From Bacteroidota bacterium (GTDB lineage Bacteria; Bacteroidota; Bacteroidia; Palsa-948), in assembly GCA_016195025.1 (NCBI GenBank), contig JACQAL010000028.1, forward strand, positions 1-37,930: 37,930 bases of DNA, given 5' to 3'. Position numbers and translations under genes: made by a program. Positions 24,146 to 32,578 of the stretch are shown here, piece after piece. The notes below the pieces were generated by a model. That model had not been told where the DNA came from. It saw only the letters and a program-made list of their open reading frames with translations, and made no database searches. The stretch's first letter is position 1. The number at the start of each line of letters is the position of its first letter.

Positions 24146-26053
24146 TTATCGCCCAACAAAATACATTTCGATTTCTCCTTTGTTCTTGGCAGGAATTTTT
24201 CCTCGGAACTTGAATTCTAATCCTTCAAGGTTTTGAAAACCTTGAAGGATTTGGTAAGTTGCCCCTGAGATATTTATTTTTCCTGCTTCACCGGATGATT
24301 CCATCCTGCTTGCAGTATTTACTGTATCTCCCCAAATATCATAAGCAAATTTTTTATCTCCAACTACTCCAGCGGTAACAGGTCCGGAATGAATCCCCAT
24401 CCTTAAACTCCATTTATTATTTTGTGAAATCATCCATTGCTGAATTTCCAATCCTGCATTCACAATATTCTCCGCGTGATTATTATTCGGTGTCGGTAAT
24501 CCCGAAACGCACATGTACGCATCACCGATTGTTTTTATTTTTTCGATGTTGTACTTGGAAATAATTTCATCAAACTTTTTGAAAAGAAAATCTAATTCTG
24601 AAACCAATTCTTCGGCAGATAACTTTTCTGCAATAGTTGTGAATCCTTTGAAGTCGGTGAACATCACCGTTACGCTCTCATAATATTTTGGAGATGCTTT
24701 TCCTTTTTGCTTCAACTCTTTTGCTGTTTCAACGGGAAGAATGTTCAGCAAAAGTTTTTCTGATTTCTTTCTTTCTCGGAAAATAAAGATGGAAAGAAAA
24801 ACAACAATCAGCAATCCGCCAACCACTGACCAAATCACAATCTTCTGCCGGTTGAGTTGTGCGTCTTGTAATTCTTTGTCCTTATTCAATAAAGTAATTT
24901 GCTGTTCTTTTTTTTCGGTTTCGTATTTGGTTTGCATTTCGGCAATTTGCTTTGAGGATTCTTCGTTGAGTAAACTGTCTTTTGTATCTGAATAAAGTTT
25001 ATGAAACTCATAGGCATTTTTATACTCTTTTTTCTTTTCAAAAATCTGAGATAAACTGTTGCAGGCATTTTTTATCCACTCTCTTGAAGTGATTTCTTTG
25101 GCGGCATCCAATCCTTTTTTAAAATATTCGATTGCCGTTTCATCGTTTCCGTTTTCTTCATAAGCAACTCCTAAATTTACATACGAAGAAGCGATTCCCT
25201 CCTTATCGTTAATTTCCTGATGCAGTTTGAGCGCTTGCAAATGATAGTCGAGCCCTTTTTCTTTTTTCCCGAGTTCTGCATAAATGCTTCCTATATTATC
25301 CAGCGCCATGGCTTCGCCTTTTTTATCGCCAAGTTCCTGGCGCAATTTCAATCCTTTATTTATGTAATCGAGCGCCTTGTCCGGTTCTTTCCTCTGCAGA
25401 TAAATACTTCCGAGATTATTTAATGCATGTGACATTCCCTCCTTATCTCCGATTTCTTTTTCTATCTGAAGCGCTTTTTCAATATACTCAATGGTTTTGT
25501 CATACTCTCCCCTGCTGAAATAAACTCCTCCGATATTATTATAGGTGGCGGCAATGGCTTTTTTATCTCCGACCTCTTCGCGAAGGGCGAGCGCGCGGAA
25601 ATTAAGTTCGAGGGCTTTGGAATGGTTGCCCTGCATGTATTGAATTCTTGCAAGATTGAAAACAGAGGCGGCAATCAAACTCTTTTCCTGAAGTTGCTCG
25701 CGTATTTTCAGCGCACGCGAATGATATTCTTCCGCTTTGTCAAGTGCGCCCAATTCTATGAAAGCATTTCCAAGATTTGAGTATGCAAATGAAATTCCTT
25801 TTTTATATTCTGACTTTTCGGAAAGTTCCAATGCCCGCTGCGCATATTCAATGGACTTGTCCGGATAAACTTCTTCGTAGGAAAGCGCATTCAATATATT
25901 GGCTTTAGCAGTATCTTCTTTCGCAGTTTTCAAAATGTTTTGCAAAGAATCTGTTTTGCTTTGCCCGGCAAAACAAAAATTGCAGATACTAAAAAAAATA
26001 ATATGAAAATAATTTCGCATGAAAGAAAAACAAGTATAGAAAAAAGAGTTCAT
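24146..26053 (-). CDS. TPR-containing class III adenylyl cyclase
   Basis: 635 residues. An N-terminal export signal (from M1, or from M12 MRNYFHIIFF...CFAG, i.e. ATG 26020) is followed by about seven TPR units (30-330), a coiled coil (365-398), one transmembrane helix (about 400-420) and a cytoplasmic class III cyclase domain (452-635). Metal-binding Asp residues are D467 (MFTDFKGFTT) and D511 (IGDAYM); the adenine-specifying pair K507 (KIKTIG) and D572 (YDIWG) and the transition-state residues N579 and R583 (DTVNTASRMES) are all present, so ATP is the predicted substrate. The layout suggests a periplasmic TPR sensor controlling cAMP production. Residues 601-612 are encoded by a perfect DNA palindrome inserted near the C-terminus. 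Confidence 0.93.
   Translation of the reverse strand: MNSFFYTCFSFMRNYFHIIFFSICNFCFAGQSKTDSLQNILKTAKEDTAKANILNALSYEEVYPDKSIEYAQRALELSEKSEYKKGISFAYSNLGNAFIELGALDKAEEYHSRALKIREQLQEKSLIAASVFNLARIQYMQGNHSKALELNFRALALREEVGDKKAIAATYNNIGGVYFSRGEYDKTIEYIEKALQIEKEIGDKEGMSHALNNLGSIYLQRKEPDKALDYINKGLKLRQELGDKKGEAMALDNIGSIYAELGKKEKGLDYHLQALKLHQEINDKEGIASSYVNLGVAYEENGNDETAIEYFKKGLDAAKEITSREWIKNACNSLSQIFEKKKEYKNAYEFHKLYSDTKDSLLNEESSKQIAEMQTKYETEKKEQQITLLNKDKELQDAQLNRQKIVIWSVVGGLLIVVFLSIFIFRERKKSEKLLLNILPVETAKELKQKGKASPKYYESVTVMFTDFKGFTTIAEKLSAEELVSELDFLFKKFDEIISKYNIEKIKTIGDAYMCVSGLPTPNNNHAENIVNAGLEIQQWMISQNNKWSLRMGIHSGPVTAGVVGDKKFAYDIWGDTVNTASRMESSGEAGKINISGATYQILQGFQNLEGLEFKFRGKIPAKNKGEIEMYFVGR
24219..24251. 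repeat. Perfect 33-bp palindrome inside the cyclase gene
   Basis: Arms of 16 bp (24219-24234 and 24236-24251, right arm AAAACCTTGAAGGATT) are exactly complementary around a single central G. On the coding strand it encodes QILQGFQNLEGL, a stretch absent from the usual end of class III cyclases in this phylum. Confidence 0.9.
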
Positions 26054-26154
26054 TGATTTGCTGAGCTGCCGGAAAAAGTTTGGAGATGCAGGATGCTTGG
26101 CAAGAAAAAAAATCCAAAAACGCTATTTCTTAAACTGTATGCTGCTTTATGATT

Positions 26155-26183
26155 TTTGAGTCGGGTGCTTTTTATTACCTTTA
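26155..26183 (+). promoter_or_regulatory. Candidate promoter for the 1688-residue T9SS protein
   Basis: TTTG at 26155-26158 and TACCTTTA at 26176-26183 (7 of 8 matches to TAnnTTTG) are 17 nt apart, compatible with the Bacteroidota layout. The leader would be about 50 nt. The rest of the 185-bp divergent gap (26054-26238) shows nothing else I can support. Confidence 0.4.
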
Positions 26184-26238
26184 TGTTGTTTTTGACGCAA
26201 CTTTTCGCCCGGTTTGTTCGTCTTAAGGTTTAGGATAC

Positions 26239-29200
26239 ATGAAAATACTTTTTCATTCATTTCTTACTGCTTTTATTTTTTCGGCAAGAAAAATATTTTT
26301 TCTTTCCCTGCTTGTCATCCTGAGCGAAGTTGAAGGGTTGTTTGCCCAGCCCGATACGTGGATGAAAAAGGCGGATATGATAACCATTGGCGCTGCTCCC
26401 CGCAACCGCGCAGCAGGAATGGCTATTAACGGAAAAGGATATATTGGAACAGGGTGGAATGGCTCAACTTATTTTACAGGATGGTGGCAATACGACCCTG
26501 TAAAAGATTCCTGGGCTGTGGATACGGCTTTTACCGGCAACGCCAGAAACAGAACGCAATATTTTTCTTTAAACGGAAAAGGATATGTGATAATGGGTCA
26601 GGATGGTAGTTCTCTTTTTACAGGAACCTATGAATTTGATGCGGCACTTCATTCATGGAAAACAGTAAATTCTTTTTCTCCCAAGAGATATTCCGGTGTG
26701 GGATTTACTGTCGGAAATTATGGTTATGTATGCACCGGTTTCGACTTTGGTAATGTTTACTACAATGACCTCTGGCAATACGACCAAGCCACAGATTCGT
26801 GGTCACAGAAAGCATCTCTTCCCGGCTTGGCAAGATATTCTGCCGTTGTATTTTCAATCGGCAATTATGGTTATGTGGGAACAGGATGGAGTTCTTTGAA
26901 TTTTGCTTTGAATGATTTCTGGCAATACAACCCGCTTACAAATACCTGGTCGCAAAAGGCAAATGTTCCCGGTCCCGCACGGGTAATGGCTTCCGGGTTT
27001 TCCATCGGGAATAAAGGATATATGGGATTGGGTTATAAAGGGAGCGGCTTCAGCAATAACACCTACAGCGATTTTTACGAATACAACCCGATTAACGATA
27101 CGTGGGTGCCGCGCGCAAACTTTGTTGGCGGGCAGCGATGCGGAGCCGTTGCTTTTACTATTAACGGGGAAGGATATATCGGAACCGGCTCGGTGGGATA
27201 TGACAGCGCATTTGTAAGCGACCTTTGGAAATACACCCCCGCCAACATTCCCGTTACCACTTTTCAAAAAACTTACGGGGGCACCAGCGATGATGCCGAC
27301 TCGCTGAAAATGCCTTCGGGAAGGCAGACAGCCGATGGAGGATATGTGATTGTTTCTTCCTCGAAAAGTTTTACTTCCACTTCTGATTTGTATGTTGTAA
27401 AAACCGATAACATTGGCAATATACAATGGAGCAACCGATATGGAAATACAATAGGAGATGATTTTGGATACGATATAACGCAAACCACCGATGGAGGATA
27501 TATTCTCAGCGGACAGTATAAGCCCTTTCTTTCTCCTGCCGCCTATCTTATTAAACTGAATTCATCCGGAGGAATAACCTGGAGCCACGCGCAGGGAACC
27601 GCGCTTGCCTATGCCGCCAATGTGATTGACCAGAATGTGGATGGCACCTATATTGCTGCGGGCGCAAGAGGAGGCGGAATCAATAAAGATGTTCTGCTGA
27701 GCAAATTTGACGGCTCGGGCAATTTGCAGTGGAGCAAACAATACGGCTCCACGCTTTCCGATAACGAAGCATTTTCCATTCAGCGCATGTCCAGTGGAAA
27801 TTATATTGTGAGCGGGCATACCAACCAGGCAGGCAACTACGATGCTTTCTTTATCATTGCCGACCCCAACACAGGCATCGGCACATCGCTTGTTTTTCCT
27901 TCCGCCAATAACGATTACCATGCCTGGGCGGATGAAACCCAGGACGGAAATATTATTATTGCCGGCTCCACGCAGGTTGCCGCAAACGGGCTGGATGTGT
28001 TTGTGCTGAAATGCAGCACGAACGGGAACATCACCGGCTTTTGGTCAAACACCTACGGGGGAAGCAAAGCCGATGTGGCGCGCTCTGTTATTCCTACCTA
28101 CGATGGCGGCTATGCTGTTGCCGGCTTTACCAAAAGTTTCGGCTTTGGCGATAACGATGCCTTCCTGCTGAAATTAAATTCTGCAGGGCAGAAACAATGG
28201 CTTAAAACGTATGGCGGCACGGGCGATGACCGCGCCAACAATGTAATTGAAACAGGTGATGGAGGATTTGCCATCTTCGGCTATACGAGAAGTTTCGGCA
28301 AAGGCGGTTCGGATATATGGTTCATCAAAACAGATAGTTTGGGAAACGCGGGCTGCAGCCAGCAATCCCCTTCTCCCTCAACAAATAGTTTTGTTGTATC
28401 TGCTTCCGGTTCGCTTACGGCATCAAGTATAACAAATACCATTACGCCCACAACAACTACAAATACCGTATCCACCACCTCCATCAAGCAATGCATCAAC
28501 TGCACCTTTCCGATTACCCTCAGCCAAACCGACAATAAATGTTTTGGCTATTGCAACGGCACAGCAACGGTAATTAATGCGAGCGGTGCGCCTCCGTTTA
28601 CGTATGTCTGGAGCAACGCAGCCACCACTTCGGCAATCTCCAACCTCTGTGCAGGAAATTACATTGCCACCGTTACCGATGCCAACGGCTGCGTTGCCGT
28701 TGACTCGGTAAAAATTCTTGAGCCCCCGCAACTGCTTATAAATAATCTGCCGGATACAATTAATATTTGCAAAGGAGATACTGCTTTTATAAACGAAAGC
28801 ATTTCGGGCGGAGTTCCGCCTTATACTTTCAGTTGGTCGCCTTCCTTGGCGCTAAGTTGCACGGCTTGTCCAACGCCCGCTGCCAATCCTGCTTCCACAC
28901 AAAGTTATGTCCTGACTGTAACCGACAGTAATTCCTGCGGGGCGAAAGATACAGTAGTGGTGGCGGTGCATAGCGTTTCAGTAACTACTACCGGAAATAA
29001 AATTATCTGCGCGGGAAAAAGCGCAACGCTGGGCGCAAGTGGCGCGTCAAACTATGTCTGGTCGCCTGCAACAGGATTAAGCAATCCGAACATTTCAAAT
29101 CCTGTTGCCAACCCTTCGGCAACTACCACTTATACGGTAACCGGCACGGATGCAATTGGCTGTACGGGAACAAACACGGTGAGTGTAACAGTGCTTTCAA

Positions 29201-31305
29201 ATCCTTCCGCAACTATTGCTGCCAATCCGAGCACGGCTATGATTTGCAGCGGAAAAAGTATTTTGCTCACGGCTTCGGGAGGAATTACGTATTCCTGGAG
29301 CACCGGGCAATCCACCGCTTCGATTACTGTTTTTCCCACGCTCACCACCGCTTACACCGCCACCGTTACAAATTCCAGCGGCTGCACGGCAACGGCTACA
29401 AAAACAGTAACGGTGAATCCTGTTCCGATTCCCAGTTTTTCCGTAACGAATGTGTTGTGCAATTTGCAATGCAACGGAAAAGCAATTGCAACCGCCACCA
29501 CCACTCCGGCTTATACTTATTCATGGAACCCGGGCGGACAAACTACTTCTGCCGCTACGGGTCTCTGCGCGGGAAATTATTCCGTTACCATCACCGATGG
29601 AAAGGGCTGCACCGCCACCGGCACAACCAGCGTTACTCAGCCGGCAGCGCTTGTCTTAGCCAACACTATCGGCAATGCCGGCTGCACCTGCGATGGAAGC
29701 ATTTCGGAATCGCCTTCGGGGGGAACTCCGCCTTATACTTATTTGTGGAATCCCACCGGGCAAACCACCAGCGCTATTTCCAATTTATGCGGAGGAAATT
29801 ATTCCGTTACGGTTACCGATAACAACGGCTGCAAGCAAACACAATCTCTTTCCGTTTCGCAATCAACCACTGTTACGGTAGGAATTTCTCCCCCCTCGCA
29901 AACCATTTGCAGCGGAACCGTCACTTCGCTTTCGGCTTCTGCAAGCGGAAACGCTTTGTACTCGTGGAATATAGGGCAGACAACCACTTCGGTGAATGTT
30001 TCGCCAACTTCCACTGCCACTTATTCTGTGTTTGTAACGAACGGCACTTGTTCGGCAACCGCAACGGCAACAGTAAATGTTGTGCCAACGCCAACAGTTG
30101 CAATCGGTGGGCCTTCTTCAATTTGCATGGGGCAAACCATAACGCTCAATGGCAGCGGCAACGGAAGTTATTCCTGGAGCAACGGACAAACTACCCCGCT
30201 CATTGTTGTGTCGCCCACTTCTTCCACGCAATATTCGCTTACGGTAACTTCGCCTTCTTATACTTGTTCCGCCACTGCCGTTCATCCGGTTTCGATTGTT
30301 GCAAATCCGAATGCCTCCATTGCCTCCACGTATTCGGTGATTTGCGCGGGCGTTGCCGTGGACACGCTCATCGCTTCGGGCGGAGTGAATTATTCGTGGA
30401 CATCTTCTCCCGCTTCTCCTCTTCCGAATAATGATACGGTGCTGGTCAGCCCGGATGTAACCACCAGTTATACGGTGTTTGTTGGAAACGGAAGCGGATG
30501 CTTTGGCATTTCCACTTTTACACTGACTGTAATTCCCGGCTTCAATCCGCCCATTGTCTCTCCGCAAAATTCTTCTTACTGTTTGGGTGATTCCATTCTT
30601 CCGGTGGTGGCAACTCCTTCGGCTTCGGCAACCGTTGTGTGGGTGGATACGCTGGGAACTATTGTACAGGTTGGAAATACTTATTTCCCTCCGCAAAACC
30701 TGCCGGTGGGAACGTATTCGATTTACTGCGTGCAGGGAACCGGTGCGCAGTGCGCAAGTTATCCCACTATTGTAACGGCAACCATTCACGCGCTTCCGAA
30801 TGCCGATGCGGGAAGCGACATTACGATTTGCAGCGGGCACACCGCGCAATTAACTGCAAGCGGGGGCACAACTTATTTATGGAGTCCGCCAACGTATTTG
30901 AGTTCGGTTACCGATGCAAGCCCGGTGTCTTCTCCCGATTCCGCCATTGCTTATCAGGTGATTGTTGCCGATGTGAATAATTGCCGCGATACCGACAGCG
31001 TAAATGTTTTTGTAATTGTCAACGATACCTGCGGCATTCATATTTACAATGTGCTTTCGCCTAACGGAGACGGGCACAACGATACGTGGTGGATTGACGG
31101 AATAAATTTATTCGATGATAACTTCGTGGAAGTTTTCAACCGATGGGGAAGTTCCGTGTGGCACGGGAAAAATTACGACAACAAAACGGTTTACTGGCAC
31201 GGGCAGAACGAGCAGAACCAGCCGCTTCCCGCAGGCACTTACTATTACGTGATTGACATTAAAACTGAAAAGCGCCATACCGGCTGGGTGGAATTGCTGC
31301 GATGA
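26239..31305 (+). CDS. Giant Kelch/beta-propeller/PKD-like T9SS type-B surface protein
   Basis: 1688 residues. A signal peptide of about 37 residues ends LFAQ and includes VILSEVEGL from a dispersed repeat. Residues about 40-335 contain six Kelch-type repeats (GKGYIGTGW...WWQYDPVKDSW; GNYGYVGTGW...DFWQYNPLTNTW). About 340-720 is a second propeller of TYGGTSDDA...DGGYVIVSSS...LYVVKTDNIGN units. About 754-1600 is a chain of PKD/SprB-like and Ig-like modules (CNGTATVINASGAPPFTYVWSN, then GNYIATVTDANGC; later ICSGKSILLTASGGITYSWSTGQST). From about 1603 comes the gliding-motility CHU_C domain (VLSPNGDGHNDTWWI...EVFNRWGSSVWHG...GTYYYVIDIKTEK), which marks T9SS type-B export. It is likely a cell-surface adhesin or gliding-related filament protein; the ligand is unknown. 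Confidence 0.92.
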   Translation: MKILFHSFLTAFIFSARKIFFLSLLVILSEVEGLFAQPDTWMKKADMITIGAAPRNRAAGMAINGKGYIGTGWNGSTYFTGWWQYDPVKDSWAVDTAFTGNARNRTQYFSLNGKGYVIMGQDGSSLFTGTYEFDAALHSWKTVNSFSPKRYSGVGFTVGNYGYVCTGFDFGNVYYNDLWQYDQATDSWSQKASLPGLARYSAVVFSIGNYGYVGTGWSSLNFALNDFWQYNPLTNTWSQKANVPGPARVMASGFSIGNKGYMGLGYKGSGFSNNTYSDFYEYNPINDTWVPRANFVGGQRCGAVAFTINGEGYIGTGSVGYDSAFVSDLWKYTPANIPVTTFQKTYGGTSDDADSLKMPSGRQTADGGYVIVSSSKSFTSTSDLYVVKTDNIGNIQWSNRYGNTIGDDFGYDITQTTDGGYILSGQYKPFLSPAAYLIKLNSSGGITWSHAQGTALAYAANVIDQNVDGTYIAAGARGGGINKDVLLSKFDGSGNLQWSKQYGSTLSDNEAFSIQRMSSGNYIVSGHTNQAGNYDAFFIIADPNTGIGTSLVFPSANNDYHAWADETQDGNIIIAGSTQVAANGLDVFVLKCSTNGNITGFWSNTYGGSKADVARSVIPTYDGGYAVAGFTKSFGFGDNDAFLLKLNSAGQKQWLKTYGGTGDDRANNVIETGDGGFAIFGYTRSFGKGGSDIWFIKTDSLGNAGCSQQSPSPSTNSFVVSASGSLTASSITNTITPTTTTNTVSTTSIKQCINCTFPITLSQTDNKCFGYCNGTATVINASGAPPFTYVWSNAATTSAISNLCAGNYIATVTDANGCVAVDSVKILEPPQLLINNLPDTINICKGDTAFINESISGGVPPYTFSWSPSLALSCTACPTPAANPASTQSYVLTVTDSNSCGAKDTVVVAVHSVSVTTTGNKIICAGKSATLGASGASNYVWSPATGLSNPNISNPVANPSATTTYTVTGTDAIGCTGTNTVSVTVLSNPSATIAANPSTAMICSGKSILLTASGGITYSWSTGQSTASITVFPTLTTAYTATVTNSSGCTATATKTVTVNPVPIPSFSVTNVLCNLQCNGKAIATATTTPAYTYSWNPGGQTTSAATGLCAGNYSVTITDGKGCTATGTTSVTQPAALVLANTIGNAGCTCDGSISESPSGGTPPYTYLWNPTGQTTSAISNLCGGNYSVTVTDNNGCKQTQSLSVSQSTTVTVGISPPSQTICSGTVTSLSASASGNALYSWNIGQTTTSVNVSPTSTATYSVFVTNGTCSATATATVNVVPTPTVAIGGPSSICMGQTITLNGSGNGSYSWSNGQTTPLIVVSPTSSTQYSLTVTSPSYTCSATAVHPVSIVANPNASIASTYSVICAGVAVDTLIASGGVNYSWTSSPASPLPNNDTVLVSPDVTTSYTVFVGNGSGCFGISTFTLTVIPGFNPPIVSPQNSSYCLGDSILPVVATPSASATVVWVDTLGTIVQVGNTYFPPQNLPVGTYSIYCVQGTGAQCASYPTIVTATIHALPNADAGSDITICSGHTAQLTASGGTTYLWSPPTYLSSVTDASPVSSPDSAIAYQVIVADVNNCRDTDSVNVFVIVNDTCGIHIYNVLSPNGDGHNDTWWIDGINLFDDNFVEVFNRWGSSVWHGKNYDNKTVYWHGQNEQNQPLPAGTYYYVIDIKTEKRHTGWVELLR
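26314..26340 (+). repeat. 27-bp dispersed repeat, copy B, in signal-peptide codons
   Basis: Plus-strand copy of the GAGCGAAGT-core element, 23 of 27 bases identical to copy A (15754-15780, opposite strand). In this orientation and frame it encodes VILSEVEGL at the end of the signal-peptide region. Confidence 0.75.
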
Positions 31306-31317
31306 TTATTTTTGCGG

Positions 31318-32479
31318 ATGCAGCGCAATAAATTTTTTCTTCCGCTTGTTTGTTTTCTTTTCTGCATTGCCTTTTTTCTCTGGACGGATTCAGCAATTGA
31401 CCCGGCTCTGCCGCTGCGCCAAACGTATGTGTCGGTTTTACTTCTCGCCCTCTGCGCATTTTTTTCGCTGAAGAAAATTCCCTTCGTGTTTTTTCCTCTT
31501 CTGAAAAAATCAAAAGCGCTGTGGCTGCTCAGCGGCTATGTGCTGGTTTGCGTGCTTTCGCTTTTATCTGCAAAAAATAGTTCATTGGGAATTTACGAAG
31601 CAAGCAAGGCGCTGCTTTTTTATTTGCTCGTTCTTTTTTTCTGCGCTATGTGTTTTCTCTACAAAGAAAATTTTTTCTGCCGAAGAAAAATTCATGGCGG
31701 GCGCGCTGCTCTGGGGAATTTTATGCTTTGCGGTGGTTTCGTGTTTTTCTTTTCCGAAAGAGCGGATGGAACATTTGCTGCTGTTAAGTATGCTCGGAGC
31801 GCCTCTGATTTTTCTTTTTCATAAAAATAATTTCGCGGCAGCAGCGCAAGCACAGCAGAAAAGTATTCGGATAAATTTTCCGGCAATGATTGTTCTTTTT
31901 TTCATTGCGGTTGTGAGCGCCTTCAACCTGAGAGGAGAAATGCATGCAAAGAAAGCAGAGCAGTTTCGCCTTGAAGGAAATTTTCAAAAGACAATTGACG
32001 AGGCATTGCTTGCAAAAAACTTTTTCTTCAACACCACGCCTATGGGAATCCCCGCGGATTTTTATGCGGGTATCGGAAATTACCAGTCGGAAAATTACCG
32101 GCAGGCAATTTCTTTTTTTCAGTCCTCGCTTGCATGCGCGCCTTATCATTTACTCTCGCTTCATTTCACGGGCACGTGTTACGGAATGCTGGGCGATGAA
32201 AAATCTGCCGTAAAGTATTACCGGCAGGCGCTGGAAATTTCAGACGACCTCGACTATTCAAAAATAAATCTGGCAATGAGTTATTACAACCTGAAACAAT
32301 ACGAAGATGCTTTTACTGCGCTGGCGGCAATAACTGATACGAGCGTTATCAAATCAAATGCGGAAAGCGTGAAAGCCATTTTGCAGCGCCCGGAAAACGC
32401 AAAGCAAATGAACTTTTCCCCCGGCAAGCCCGTCCTTGAGAGTTTTAAGGAAATAAGGCAGATAAATAAAATTCACTAA
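31318..32479 (+). pseudogene. O-antigen-ligase-like/TPR membrane protein, frameshifted and shortened
   Basis: The frame from ATG 31318 (MQRNKFFLPLVCF) encodes four transmembrane helices with DPALPLRQTYVSVLLLALC and WLLSGYVLVCVLSLLSAKNSSLGIYEASKALLFYLLV, the N-terminal pattern of Bacteroidota O-antigen ligases. It continues as KENFFCRRK and drifts into unlikely sequence, while the +1 frame supplies the natural continuation (SAEEKFMAGALLWGILCFAVVS) and runs to 32479 with two more hydrophobic stretches and TPR repeats (YRQAISFFQSSLACAPYH, AVKYYRQALEISDD). One extra T in the six-T run at 31671-31676 would explain the shift. The product, about 387 residues, also seems to lack the central helices and periplasmic loop expected of the ligase. 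It could be a decayed gene, a sequencing error on top of a short variant, or a slippage-expressed gene. It starts 12 nt after the T9SS gene. Confidence 0.6.
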
Positions 32480-32578
32480 CCTGTTGGCTGAAAGAAAAAT
32501 TAATTACATATTTGCTGAAACCTTTAAGCAACTTTTTGCGTTCAAAAAGCGTCTTTCATTTTAACTTATACTTCCCTC

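Noticed and set aside
24074-24220. Small plus-strand frame after AtpZ (starting MQKGVFFGC)
   Set aside because: It overlaps the conserved end of the cyclase on the other strand and shows no recognisable feature.
31538-31700. Independent gene start at 31538 for the TPR/O-antigen-ligase C-terminal half
   Set aside because: Its first 50 residues are an out-of-frame reading of the membrane helices encoded in the other frame; the frameshift explanation fits better.
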